Source of the DNA: Diplolepis rosae
Taxonomy: Eukaryota; Arthropoda; Insecta; Hymenoptera; Diplolepididae
Assembly: GCA_030998225.1 (NCBI GenBank)
Contig: JAPYXD010000463.1
Coordinates: forward strand, 868,001-932,000
Length of the DNA: 64,000 nucleotides
Direction: 5' to 3'
The number at the start of each line of letters is the position of its first letter. The stretch's first letter is position 1. This document shows positions 24,334 through 35,307 of this stretch, one piece after another. The notes under the pieces were generated by a model. That model made no database searches and was not told the DNA's origin. It worked only from the letters and a program-made list of their open reading frames with translations. The translations under genes and the position numbers were made by a program.

Positions 24334-26718
24334 TCACATTCTAATTTGCAAATATGAATGAATCGTATAGGCCAAAACTTCTGTACCATGTTCTGCACAA
24401 GGATAGTAAAATTTTAATTTGGACTTGTCATTCAAGACTAAGTCAAAAGCATTGCAATGCAGAGAAAACGAGTTTTCAATGGATTTTATAAAATTGAAGA
24501 GTTTAAAATTCGGGTGCTGAAGATGGTGATTTTGATCTAAAGTGATCAGTTTTGCCACAGGATGATTAATTTGGGTTTGACATATACTTTCGTCGTTAGC
24601 AGAATAAAAAACTGCGGATTTGCAATCCATGCAGTTTCTCTTTTACAAATTCTGACATATTTGACCTGTAATGTAATACATTAGACAATCCACAACATAT
24701 GGTAAATTATAATCATGATCTGTAGCGTTCGTGAAATTCATAAAATCACTATCTTCCTTCTCGATGACTACGTTTAATTTTTCTTCTATTTTCTTTACAA
24801 AAGATTCTTTCTTGATTGTTTTATAAATTTTCTTCAACTCTGACATGGGAATCAATGGTTCCATAGGAGTATCATTTAAAACTTTACAGTTTCCGGTTTT
24901 TGGTGGCTTAAGGATGCTATAGAAAGTCAGGATTTTATAAATCTGAAGGAAAGTAGGAGTGGCGGGATGGTCATTTGTACCTCCAGCTAGGCGAATGGTA
25001 CCAAAGGATCTCTAGATAAAAATAATCAGGAAAGAATAGCAGTTCAGTGATATTAATCTGATATAAAAGCTCTCAATAAAAATTCTACAATTTCACTGCA
25101 ATAATTCGCATTAACAGTTTTGTAAACGTCAGTGAAATTAAAGAGATTTTTAATATTATTAAATTCATATATCAGATAAATAAAGGAATGAATTTGGAAA
25201 CAATTAAAACTGAGAATTAAAATAAAGAATCTTTTAAGTAGATCCTGAATTTATTGAGTAAAGTGTTTTTTTATATAAATCTGGTAGTTTTTAAGTATAA
25301 TAATTTCTTGTATATCATAATAATAATATTATGTTGATTACATTATTTATTTAGCAGCAATGTATTATTTTTGGTTATACAAGTAGTTACAAAAGAAAGT
25401 ATAAAACGGAAATCAAAAGGTGTATGTATAATTATAATTACAATTGATGTATAATCAAATGATGATAATTTGTATAATAATATTTATGAAGACTTACTAA
25501 AAAAATCTATTAAAAAAAAATCAAAAGATGTATATAATATTTACAATTGACGTATAACCGAAAGATGATGATAGTCACTATAAAATTTCTGAAGACAAAC
25601 TCGTTGTAAATATACAAAATATAGAATTTTTCAATTCTCAGTCTTGATTCTTTTACATTCTTACTAAGGAAATATAGTTTATACGACGCGTATAATTATT
25701 GTATGTTGGCTTAGAATTAAATATAACTTAGAAATCTCGTACTTTATTAAATTCTCATAAAAATTGACACCCATTTGATGTGGAAATTTCATAAAATATA
25801 AAAGTTGAGAGTTATATTTGATTCTAAGACATTGAGTGATGCGTTTCGCATAAATTAGAGAACCCTAGATATGAACTTACTTCCAAGGGATTCTGATTGA
25901 TTTTTCCTGTTAAGATTACATCATAATTTTTCTCCTTGAGCAAATAATTTGCCAAATCAATTGTGGAGCGTACTGTCATTCTCAGGCCTTCAGCAGTGCT
26001 ATCCGTAAGAAAATATTTTCGAGGAATCAAATTATCATTCACTCGTTTCTCCCAGTCATTCAGCCATTTGAGAAAGTCTTCTAGAACCTGAATAAAGGTG
26101 AAGAATAAAATGATATACTTCAAAGAGGATAAAAAGCATGCAATTGTGTTACAAGTCGAAATATACTTTGAAATCTGTACAGCCAAGGCGTAATCCAGTT
26201 TCCGCTGTTGTGCGATTTAGAGCATCAAATAAGTCATTAAAAATTTCACAAAATACAGCCGTTGATTCGCAATTTTTTAACCTTGCATCGTAGGCTCTGT
26301 AGAAGCGTAAGCCGTTTGCAAGAGATTTGCTCAAAATCTGTGAAGTATAAAAAATACGGATAAAATATTTCATATGTGATTAATACTTTTAGGTAAATAT
26401 GCAGAAGCACATATATAGAAAAAAACATACTTGAACAGCAAAAAAGACTCTTATTTTTGTCAAGCTGTTACTGGAAATGTCAATATGAGCATCAGAAACT
26501 TTAGGACAGCGTCGTTTACATGTTGGTTGCAGTTTATCAATGTCATGAAGAATTTTTAAATATTCCAATTGTACTGGACTTTCGTTTTCATGAATCTGAA
26601 ATTGATATGACACTTTTGATTTAATATAGATGATAACAAATAGCGATAATTAGCTAGCAAAGTTTTATAATACATTTTTAGAATTTTATAAATACATTAA
26701 TTGTTTAATTGACACACC

Positions 26719-27264
26719 TGTAATTTGGAGTTATTAGCCAAACGATTTCGTACGTTCTTGATTGAGTGAGGTGCATCTGAGAAGAAAAAGATCTTGCGCG
26801 CTTCGTCAGTGGGATGTTGAACTGAATTTTTAAATGAGTCCAATTTTCCACTGCAACCTAGTTCTGCCCAAACTTTCCTATTAGTCGTTGCCCCATCAGC
26901 AACAATACCGTGCACTCTAGCCCCAGCTTTTTCCAAAAGACAGATCGCTTCAATTATTAATTTAGCAAGAACTTCGCTGTGGACAGGTCCTTTCGAAGCG
27001 AAGACGGCAATAGGCTGAGTGTAATTGCCATTCAAAGGTTGGAAAGCAATAAACAATCCATAATCAGCCATTTCTTGGGTAACATCATCTGTAGAAGTTT
27101 AATTTCCAAAACCAGTCAACCCCTTGTAAGTCATAGTCGAGTAATCTAAAAACAAGCTCTTTCGCGTTTTCATTTCATCCATTATTAGTAGACCGTCACG
27201 TTGAGCTTCTGGTTTGTTTTCGAAATATTTGGTTAAAATTTCAAAAAATCGGGGATCAAACCTG
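26719..27264 (-). pseudogene. RNase H-like core exon of the P-type transposase
   Basis: Contains GLLIMDEMKTRKS with the first acidic residue, ADYGLFIAFQPL, GIVADGATTNRKVWAELG with the second, and FFFSDAPHSIKNVRN. It is bounded by an AG acceptor near 27265 and a GTGTGT donor near 26718. One in-frame TAA lies at 27099-27101. Confidence 0.85.
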
Positions 27265-28857
27265 CATGGAGTGTCGATAAGAGCTAGTTATCTGAAAGAA
27301 TTATTCACATATAAATAAGTTCTTTTTATTTATAGTCATAAAAATTATATTTCATATATTTGTTATTCTATTGCAGAAATTTTATGTTTAATTTGTACTG
27401 TATATTATTATAATTCATTGGGGAATTTCTTTTTTATATTTAGTCTACAAATGAAGGAAGCTATAAATGATAAGAGAAACTCACATGTAAATATAATATA
27501 CCTATATTTAAAGTAATTACCTTCTAATAGATCTTATACAGGGCAGAGGTAATATTTTGTTGTCCCGTAGCATTCGATAAGAAGCTGGAGATCGCATGCG
27601 AATCAGCATACAAAGAACCACCCAGTCATCTGAATACTTCCGACTTTTTAAATTCTTTTTCCTAGCAGCTGCAAACATTTCTGTGATTGCTATTTTTTCG
27701 TTTCTACTAAGACACTCCTGGTTATCTAATATTTTGTTCAAGTTTTCTGTTTGAATATCAGCTGTTTTTTGTTGACAGGATTTTACAGTTTTCTTTAAAA
27801 GACTTGTTTTATGCTGAGCTCTTATTTTCCCTTTTGCCTCAACCTTGAGTTTATCTTGCAGGCTTTGAATTTTCTTTTCAGTTTGTGGACTAAGATTTCT
27901 AATTTCAAATATTTTTTAACGATTTCTTTACTTTTTTGAATACGTACTAATTTCTGGTTTAAAGTGTGCTTTGCCCGGGCACAAAATTTGCATTTATCAT
28001 TCGTTTTATCACTGCAGTCACTAATTTCTTTCGGCAAAATGAGTGGACAAGAGGTGTGTCGCAAATATCCTTCTTTATCTCGACATGTGAACGATGTAAT
28101 AATATTTTCACTTGCACCTATTTCTGCACATCCAGAGCAAATCTTACGATCACCTACAATTTTTATTATATTCTCAATATCGTTAACTGTCAATGCAACG
28201 TTGCTTTTTAGACCAAAATCCTCGAGTTTTTGTCTTCTTCCCATAACATTAATTAGAATGGTCATATTCTCGTCTATGAGAATATGTTTTGTACATACAG
28301 TTTCTATATCATCTATTCCTTGCTTTTTTACAATCCATTGAGTAAATTGTATTGCGCGTATTGATTCAACATAAATATTTTGTCTTGACCACGAAAGAGG
28401 ACAAAAAATCTTCGTTTGAAATTCAAAAATAGACGAGAACGGCAGTTCTCGATTTTGACTGTCATAAACAGAAGGCATTGCATTATCACCACTGATTGCA
28501 TTGTGTTCATTTGTGAAGTTGTTACTTGCACTTAAATCCTTGTTCATTTTTCTTCTTTTTGGAGCCTGTGTATTCTGATGGACACTTTCTAATTTGCGTT
28601 TTTTTGTAGGCGAGTTTCTTTTTTTTGCAGCAGGTTTCGACAAGTAAGCAGGGCATCCGGGGAACAATCTAGGTATTGCTCCTTTTCTTAACCGAGCACA
28701 TCTATAAGGACTCTAAAATAAATACAAAATTTCGAGATACTTTTAATAGATTTTTTTTTTTCATTGAAGAAGAATGTAACTCTAAATTATGAATCTTCAA
28801 CAAAAATTAAAAAACATATATTCATAATAAATTTATAAATAAAGGGTAATAGTTAAC

Positions 28858-29073
28858 TTATTTAAATAAAACAGAATTTGTTTTTGTTGTGTCTTTAAAG
28901 TTTCCAGCTTTCAATGTGAAATTTTTCCGAATTAAAGCTTTCTCCCATAATACTTGAATAGACGGGTCTTTCGGAACGGAGAAAAAATTAATTTTTTCAT
29001 ATTCAGGATCTTTGGTTTCTCTGATTTGACTTTTATAACCTGATATGTACCCCGGAGCAATACACTTTGGCAT
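28858..29073 (-). pseudogene. THAP zinc-finger exon of the P-type transposase
   Basis: Starts MPKCIAPGYISGY and continues INFFSVPKDPSIQVLWEKAL, the usual THAP N-terminal pattern. The second zinc Cys is Tyr (codon at 29047-29049, TAC). The C-x2-H half of the C2CH finger (family form VCxxHF) is absent before the frame closes. The family uses this domain to bind element ends, so DNA binding is probably lost. Confidence 0.8.
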
Positions 29074-29221
29074 GATTAATGAGATAAGTTAACATCAAAT
29101 CACTACTAGAAAACTCCATCCGACTATTTTCAAAAAACTCGCAATGTAATCGATTTATTGCTGCATTTTAAAAAGTTCGTTATGACTTTTTATAACGAAA
29201 GCCATATAAATATAAAATCAA

Positions 29222-29562
29222 GTAGGACCAAGTTACTACTAGCGCCACCGCACGGTCGTTTTCAACAGATGGACCATTTTCAACTCTCGGAGTCACGGGG
29301 CTGCCGTGGAGACGTTCTAAAAAAGGTGAACCACTGCACTGCCTTCAATGACAGGTATTATGTTTTTTTAATTTTTAGCGTTAATAAATAAAATTATTGC
29401 ATATGTCCATTACCTTTTAACGTTATTTTTAACGTAGAATAAGGATAAAAACTTTTTGAGTATTTATATTGCCTCATTCATGAGTTATAATGCTACTTTA
29501 CGATAGCTTTACGATAGCTTTACAATACAGCGAAAAGCTAGCGTTCAGCCAGTTCGCTAGGG
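29222..29562. repeat. right inverted terminal arm of the P-type element
   Basis: Reverse-complement partner of 3289-3751, ending CCAGTTCGCTAGGG. It has several near-copies of the TACGATAGCTT word in tandem (29495-29530), as does the MITE at 37584-38216. Confidence 0.75.
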
Positions 29563-29646
29563 ATGTCAGTGTGTCCCCGCTAACTTGCTTTGATTTACGC
29601 TGTCGATTGTCGAGTCGAAATCAGAAATTGTAATTTCCTTGACTCC
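29563..29646 (+). repeat. remnant of an older repeat lying between the P element and gypsy B
   Basis: This 84-bp spacer resembles the hAT left-end region (for example GTCAGTGTGTC and TCGAGTCGAAAT match 8964-8975 and 9096-9108). The sequence right of gypsy B (55633-55690, GTGCAAAGGAGGCGCGAA) matches the next part of the same hAT region (9135-9155). The P element and gypsy B therefore seem to have landed in one pre-existing hAT-related repeat. The similarity is patchy. Confidence 0.45.
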
Positions 29647-29953
29647 TGTAACGAGCGACTATAGGTTCTCGCTCGAGGCCGATTAATTTAATCGACCTAT
29701 CGAATTAAGCTCGCGCGATTTTCAATTTCGAAATAAATCGAATCGCGTTTAAGGAAATTCCCATCCAATTTAGGTAGATGAATTTCCTACGGGACACAGT
29801 TGAAAATAATAAAAAGACCCTGAGAAAAGCGCAGAAATATCCTAGCTAGAAATATTACTAATAAATATTACATTTAAATTTATTATACGAATAGTCAACA
29901 TGTGCCGTCGGCAAGGAATTCAACAATGTAAATTAGTTTCGAGATTTCTCTGT
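29647..29953 (+). repeat. gypsy B 5' LTR, first segment
   Basis: Matches 48453-48763 closely, from TGTAACGAGCGAC to ATTTCTCTGTAA. After this the sequence diverges. The LTR resumes at about 41912 beyond the EnSpm-like insertion. Confidence 0.85.
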
Positions 29954-30056
29954 AAATATATGATAATTGAATCGGCATGGGGTCAGTTACATTTTTTCAA
30001 ATATATAAAATTTCAAAGTGGCAAACGTTTCGGCAACAGATGTGGGCCCTCTTCCG
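29954..30056. other. unplaced 100-bp segment before the EnSpm-like end
   Basis: This sequence is absent from the 3' LTR at the corresponding point and lies outside the recognisable inverted end at 30057. It may be a remnant of the LTR that differs between copies, or part of the inserted element's left end with no partner on the right. Confidence 0.35.
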
Positions 30057-30137
30057 TGCCAGATTTTTATTAAAAGTAAGAACATTAAGGTATTAAAGCC
30101 GCCTTAGAAAATAAACCTTAAAAATTAAACATTAATA

Positions 30138-30346
30138 GTTAAATTAATTGAAATCATTTACAGCCGCAAGGCTGAGCCACTAGGCGATATAAGGAGATCT
30201 TCCTGTGGAGAAGGAGATGTCGGACGCCTGTGTAGCTCAGTGGTTAGAGCAGTCGACCGGCAATCGAAAGACCTGGGCTCGAATCCCAGCGCAGTCGAAA
30301 GCGTCATTTTTTCCACAGAAAGATTTTCAAATTCTTTAAATATTGA
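30138..30346 (+). mobile_element. SINE-like insertion with internal tRNA-like promoter
   Basis: Present in the left arm only. The right arm has the uninterrupted site near 41825-41840. It is flanked by ATTAATA (30131-30137 and 30347-30353), a 7-bp target duplication. It contains a full tRNA-like cloverleaf at 30226-30297. The cloverleaf starts about 88 bp inside the element and not at its 5' end, which is atypical for a tRNA-derived SINE. Confidence 0.6.
30226..30297 (+). tRNA. tRNA-like sequence, anticodon loop reading GGC, probably SINE head or pseudogene
   Basis: A 72-nt cloverleaf can be drawn. The acceptor stem is GCCTGTG/CGCAGTC with one mismatch and one wobble. The D arm is GCTC…GAGC. 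The anticodon arm has loop CCGGCAA, with GGC at 30259-30261. The T arm is CTGGG-CTCGAAT-CCCAG and perfect. Box A (TAGCTCAGTGGTTAGAGC) and box B (GGCTCGAATCC) are near consensus. Position 33 is C where T is almost universal and the first anticodon-stem pair is mismatched, so I take it as a Pol III promoter remnant and not a functional tRNA gene. Confidence 0.6.
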
Positions 30347-31815
30347 ATTAATAATTAACTTCAATTGCGTGCAATTTATAAGTTATTTAGTAACCTAAGA
30401 GTAATACTAATTTTTGTTTTTGTTTTTTTGGATTTTTTATTTTGTTACTTTAATTAAATTAGTAGATCATGCATAAAAATTTGGAAAAAACTCTAGAACA
30501 AGTGAAGGCCTCATGTTGGACGACCAAAGGAGAGGTGCAGTTTTTCGCACTAAAAAAAAAAATATATTCCCGGTTGCGCTCGTGAGAGTGTGAGGTTGTC
30601 AACCACAAACAGCACATAAAAACCAAAAGACGACCAAACACAAGAACCACGAGAAGATTCGAAAACACACAAAGAACACGAAAAAACACAGAAACAACAC
30701 AATAAATTCAAAAACCACAAAGCAACACACTCACTGACAGGGCTAGATTTGAAACAACAAACGATAAAATTGAGTTATTAAGATATCTGGCTTAAGGCAC
30801 TTAGATCACCACAAAAATTCCGAAACAAACACAAAAGAACACACACTCACTGGCAGGGTTAGATTTGACATAAAACAACGATTAATTTAATTATTCTGAT
30901 TGCTGACTTTATACACTTAAATCACGCACTAAAAGTAGTGTTTTAATCCACAAAAATTCCGAAAAAACACAAAAGAACACACGCTCACTGACAGGGTTAG
31001 ATTTGACATAAAACCACGATTAAATTGGATTATTTTGATTGCTTACTTTATACTCTTAAATCACGCACTAAAAATAATGAGTTTTAATTCACAATAGTTC
31101 CAAAAAAAACACGGAAAACACTTTTCACTCACAGGGGTAGATTTGACACAATAACCAATTGAGATCAATAATTAGGGTTGCTGGCCTTAGACACTTAAAT
31201 CACGCACTACAGGTAACGAGTTTTAATCACAAAATTAAGTTAAAAACCTATAATTATCCTACAACACACACGCGAGCGCAAATAAAAGGTGAAAGAAATA
31301 GTTTTCCGCTCTTTGGAAAAGTAGAAAAATCGACGGTCGTCGAGGTCGTTCCACGTCAAAAAGCAGACCCAGATAGCATCAAATATTCCCAGAACCTTCC
31401 AGGAAGTTTCCGACGGAAGGATCGGAATATTCCACAGGAAGGTTCCTGGAAGGTCCTGGGAATAAAGAAAATGTTCGCCCGTCAGGGACTATTCCATTGA
31501 AAGGTTCGTGGATTATTCCTCGAGAACCTTGATGGAAGATGTAATGAGAATGTTCCGTCAATAGTCTTATGACATCTTCCAAGAAGATTCAGCAGCAATA
31601 TTAAGGGAAAATGCGCAGGAAGTATTCGTGATACATTAATCAGAAATATTCTGGGAATATTTACGAACATTATTCCCGGAAGAAAAAAAACAATATATAC
31701 ATATATATTAAACATTTTCCTTTGAATATATTGTATATTATTATTTAAACTATTAGGATAGTGAAAGGAATGAAGACCGCTAAATAATGTACAGGTAAGT
31801 AAAATTTTATTTCAC

Positions 31816-32295
31816 TCGGTACAATTATTAACTTTGTTATGATTAGTGTTTGCCTGTTTTCTCTTTTTTATTCTATGTTTTAATGTAAAAGTTATGAACG
31901 GTACCTTTCGGAAAAAAATCATCTGCTAACATTATTTTATTAGTGTAAACTTGATTTTTCTTACTGAGACCAACACCAAGTCCAAGGATGAACCAACAGA
32001 TTACGAGTACTGTTACAGAATAGGCCAAAAGTGAAGTGATAACTATGCTAATCGATCAGAGCAAAATTGCGGCTGTGCTGGCGCCGATAATCTGATGATA
32101 AATGATAAACCTCTTTTAAGCTTGAGAAGCCTTTAAATATTAATTTTATTTAAAAATTTTCAAACAGTTCAAAGAATTATAATAAAATATTAAAATTCAA
32201 TGAAAAGTATTTAAAATATCTGAAAGAATTTTAAAAATATAAGATATCCAACCTACCGGAGTTTTCAAGTGTAGAAGTCTCTAGAACTTGGCCAA
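31816..32295. other. non-coding interval in EnSpm-like element
   Basis: AT-rich sequence between the left arm and the transposase 3' end. No gene or repeat is recognised. Confidence 0.4.
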
Positions 32296-34541
32296 TTAGT
32301 GGCAAGAGTGCAGTAGAGGAATTAAAATTCGTCCTTTTCCACATGGCATTTGCCACACTTTAGCCGCTACATCATCCAAAGAATGAGAATGAAACGTTGC
32401 GCTGAAATCGTTCTTCATGATGTGGATATTCAATAATCTTGAGTCTGGTTCCTCGTACAAGCTTTCACTTGGCGAAAATTTTGTTCCAATGAAGCGAATA
32501 TCGTTATTGTTTAATTGTACAATATTTTTAACTGATATAAAAGTCTCATTTTTTAGAAGAATGCAGCTATCCTTGTTGCAATTATTGCTCTTAATAGAGT
32601 AGGACTCGGTTTTCAATACTTTATATTGCTGCTTCACGTCAGTACACTGGTTTGTTAAGGGCCCTTTGCTGTGGAGTTCCTTTAAAGTTCTTTCAGGAAC
32701 GAGTGAAGAATAATTCAGCTTTTCAGCTGCTTCTATTTCCAAATATCTGCGAGCTATTTGCTCTAAAGGCTTATCTCCTTTTCTTAACATCGCTTTAATC
32801 GATGACATGTCGTTTTCGAAACGAAAGGAGCTGTATCTCTCAAGTGGTCCATACTTCTTTACATCTGCAGCCATATGAAGTAAATTGTGGACATTATGAG
32901 ACACGTATTCTTTTCCGTATATTCTTACAAAATCTTTTAAAAAGTATTGTAGCATTTCGTGGGCACTATCTATATTAATTTTTCATGTTGGTGAGTGTCA
33001 CTGATTAAAATTGTTACCGCTGAATGCAACATTATGAAATTAAAGTACATTGTTGCCGGCAGTATGTTCTTCAGTACAACTGGTCCTGTATAGAGTAGAA
33101 ATGTACGGAATTCCGACGCTTTCCAAAATCTGTACTCTTGTAGCGTTCTTGGTTTTCTTACAAATTCACTAGGTATACTCCAACGTAAAGTCAGCAAACT
33201 CTTAGTGATTTTATTAACTTGCGTTGCACTCAACCGTACTTTTAAAGGACCCAGCAGCCATAGACTAATAAGTTTCTTAACAACTCCTAGTAAAACGAGG
33301 TGCATGTAATCCAAGGGTACAGATGAAATACCACCAAAGAACGGAATTGCTTTTAAAATTGTTTCCTCATCGAAATCATTATAAACGTTGCGCGCGAAGT
33401 CTTCGTCGTTTTTCAAGTTAAATGGCCCTATGCCTGGAAAACACACCCTTCCGGATCGCTTGCTATTTTTCCGTTGCATCTATTTTAGAATGTACTGACC
33501 TTGAATCAGACACTTTGAGCAACTGTCAAAACCAGTATGGCCTTTTAAAAACAATGCGAAAGATTTTGCAGGGGCATCGCAGATCAAGCCTTCAAACATT
33601 ACTCGTACTTTCACGTTGTTGTCTATCAATCCATTTTTACTAAATTCTATTGCTTCTTTAACGAAACTTTTTAGGAACTCGTTAGCATTCGTGGGCTTTT
33701 TATTCCCAAAAAAAGCTCCGATAGGATAAACTTTTTTCCGTTTATGTCTGAGCATAGAATAAGCCATAAACCTTTACCAGTCGACTTAAATATTGGTAAT
33801 CCATCAATATTCACGAGTAATTTGACGTGTTCAGTTTGGTTGCCTCTCCGTTTATGATCTCACAGAATTCCTTGAAGTGCTTTTCTAAGTTTGAAATGAT
33901 AATATTGGCCGCCGCCTATTTCGAATATCAAGGTGTGTTTAGGAGTACCCAGTAAACTTCGACCGTCTAATGGCAAATCTGCATGTGTGAAACATCTTAA
34001 AATTAAGAGCAACGTAGTTAACGCAGCTAAACTAACACGAAATACTATCGCCCAGAAACGTAACGAACTTTTCAAAGTCTCTTTCTTCTTCCTCTAAAGC
34101 TTCACAATCAACGTCTAAATATGAATTTGTAATGCTATCCTCCAGTGTTGCCCGTACAAATTCATCATCAAATATAGAACACTCGCTGTCAAGGTCCGAA
34201 TGTAAAAATTGTTTTTCAGCACATGAGTGTTCGCTAGAGTCCTCATATGTACAAGGAATGCTTGCTTCCAGACACACCGTGTCTGAAAATTTGTCAGAAA
34301 CCTCTGCTGGCTTTTCAAAACAGTTTGAATTTGTCCCTGGAAAACTGTTATCAGGCAACTCAATCACTGATATTTTATTTTCTATTTCAGTAGGATCACG
34401 TCTATTTTCAATGAGACGTTGATTTTCTGTCTCCATTATAGATCGCATGTCCTCGTTAATCCGGTTTCGTAGTATACGCCGAAAATGTCGCGTTGAATAG
34501 CCACATACTCGTGGCGTCTTACTACCTTTTATCTTGCCCAT
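32296..34541 (-). pseudogene. EnSpm/CMC-like (tnp2 type) transposase, several frameshifts and stops
   Basis: Reads right to left. The N-terminal part (34541 to 34032) starts MGKIKGSKTPRVCGY and becomes acidic. It continues through PLDGRSLLGTPK, then NIDGLPIFKSTG (first acidic residue of the tnp2 core), GLICDAPAKSFALFLKGHTG with C-x2-C nearby (second acid and zinc-like CSKC), VCFPGIG, VPLDYMHLVLLGVVKKLI, EFRTFLLYTGPVVLK, and a C-terminal block VSHNVHNLLHMAADVKKYGP typical of insect EnSpm transposases. Lesions: frameshift near 34050, in-frame stop at 33858-33860, frameshift near 33770, in-frame TAG at 33480-33482 and frameshift near 32965. The order of motifs is intact, so this is a decayed full-length gene of about 730 residues. 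Confidence 0.82.
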
Positions 34542-35307
34542 GGTTTATTTGAAGTTATTCTGAAGAATGAACTCATTCCAGAAAATTTATTTCCTGAATA
34601 GAATAAAGAAGCAGTTCGATTACAAAAATTCTTTATTTCGAATGACAATGAAAATTGAACTTTCAGATTAGGTTCTTGCATCAGAATAATGAATAAAATA
34701 TAATATGATTACAATTGATTTTAATGATGAAAAATTGAAATTGTGGTCATTTTAAGTATTTAATGTAAATTTCTCTTACCTCGTTTCACATTGCCACCCA
34801 AAATGACAAGATGACGAAAATGACAAAAGTTCTTTTTTGTTGTTGTTAGCTAGTAGTCACTGGACTTAACCATTGGTTAATATGTATTTCAATAACTGAA
34901 ACAGATGATTAATTGATATATTAAAAATATAATTTAGAAAGCAAACAATTAGAAAATTGGTTTCTTTAAATCACGCCGCGGATATAATTCTAAGGTTAGT
35001 TGAACATAATCACCTGAAAATTCGATTTTCTTATTTTCTTCATGAAATATTAAAATTAACAATCATTTAAATCAAATCAAGAATAATTTAAATAAAAGTG
35101 AGCCTAAAAAGCGAAAAAATGTCTAACTTTAATATTTGCTATGGAAAATAAAGCGATTGAGGTTTTTATTGATTTTTATTGCCCTTATGGAAATCACTAT
35201 GCAATTTGTAACAGTTGAAAGTTTAAATTACTGCGGATCACTACGGATCTAACCGGCCGGAATTCTCCATTTTGTTTATTTTTCCTGAGACTTACAACCC
35301 TCAGAAC
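34542..35307. promoter_or_regulatory. divergent intergenic region of the EnSpm-like element
   Basis: About 770 bp between the minus-strand transposase start and the first exon of the plus-strand gene. It presumably contains both promoters. It is AT-rich with no distinct motif that I can defend. Confidence 0.4.

Larger units (their letters stand above)
24334..29073 (-). pseudogene. P-element-type (THAP) transposase gene, about eight exons, decayed
   Basis: Spliced transposase gene read right to left with GT-AG junctions. Approximate exons are 29073-28860 (THAP finger), 28713-27531 (THAP end, HTH and coiled region), 27264-26719 and 26596-26431 (RNase H-like core), 26338-26166, 26087-25881, and 25015-24334 (P-type C-terminal domain). 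Diagnostic strings are SPASYRMLRDNKILPLP, GIVADGATTNRKVWAELG (acidic residue), FFFSDAPHSIKNVRN, STAEGLRMTVRSTIDL, ILTGKINQNPLE and SFGTIRLAGGTNDHP. Lesions: a zinc-ligand Cys to Tyr change in THAP, loss of the THAP middle, a frameshift near 27860-27890, an in-frame TAA at 27099-27101, and a stop just before MDCKSAVFY near 24640. Family and exon structure are secure; function is lost. Confidence 0.88.
3289..29562 (-). mobile_element. P-superfamily (THAP) DNA transposon, interrupted by gypsy A
   Basis: The ends are inverted copies starting CCCTAGCGAACTGGCTGA. The left arm is 3289-3751 and the right arm about 29222-29562. Both run inward to a shared GTAGGACCAAGTTACTAC block. Without the 19.9-kb gypsy A insertion and one TACA copy the element is about 6.35 kb. 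The P-type transposase gene (minus strand, 29073 to 24334) starts about 150 bp inside the right arm, which ties the gene to these ends. I could not find the 8-bp target duplication expected for P elements: flanks are CGCGTCAT on the left and ATGTCAGT on the right, sharing only GTCA. A shorter derivative with the same ends lies at 37584-38216. Confidence 0.75.
30057..31815. repeat. left long inverted arm of the EnSpm-like element
   Basis: Mirrors about 39655-41909. It holds a 209-bp SINE-like insertion (30138-30346) missing from the right arm. A region at 31380-31680, rich in GGAATATTCC and CCTTCCAGGAAG palindromic words, has only its outer part kept on the right. Four tandem blocks of about 110-130 bp, each with a CACTCACTGACAGGGTTAGATTTGACA variant, lie at 30725-31160. 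Confidence 0.75.

Noticed and set aside
30226..30297. Functional tRNA-Ala(GGC)
   Set aside because: C at position 33, a mismatched anticodon stem pair and its location in a TSD-flanked insertion favour a SINE-like promoter or pseudogene.
30459..30689. 76-codon frame repeated at 41493-41723
   Set aside because: It lies in the inverted arms of the EnSpm-like element, is conserved only because the arms are copies, and is low complexity.
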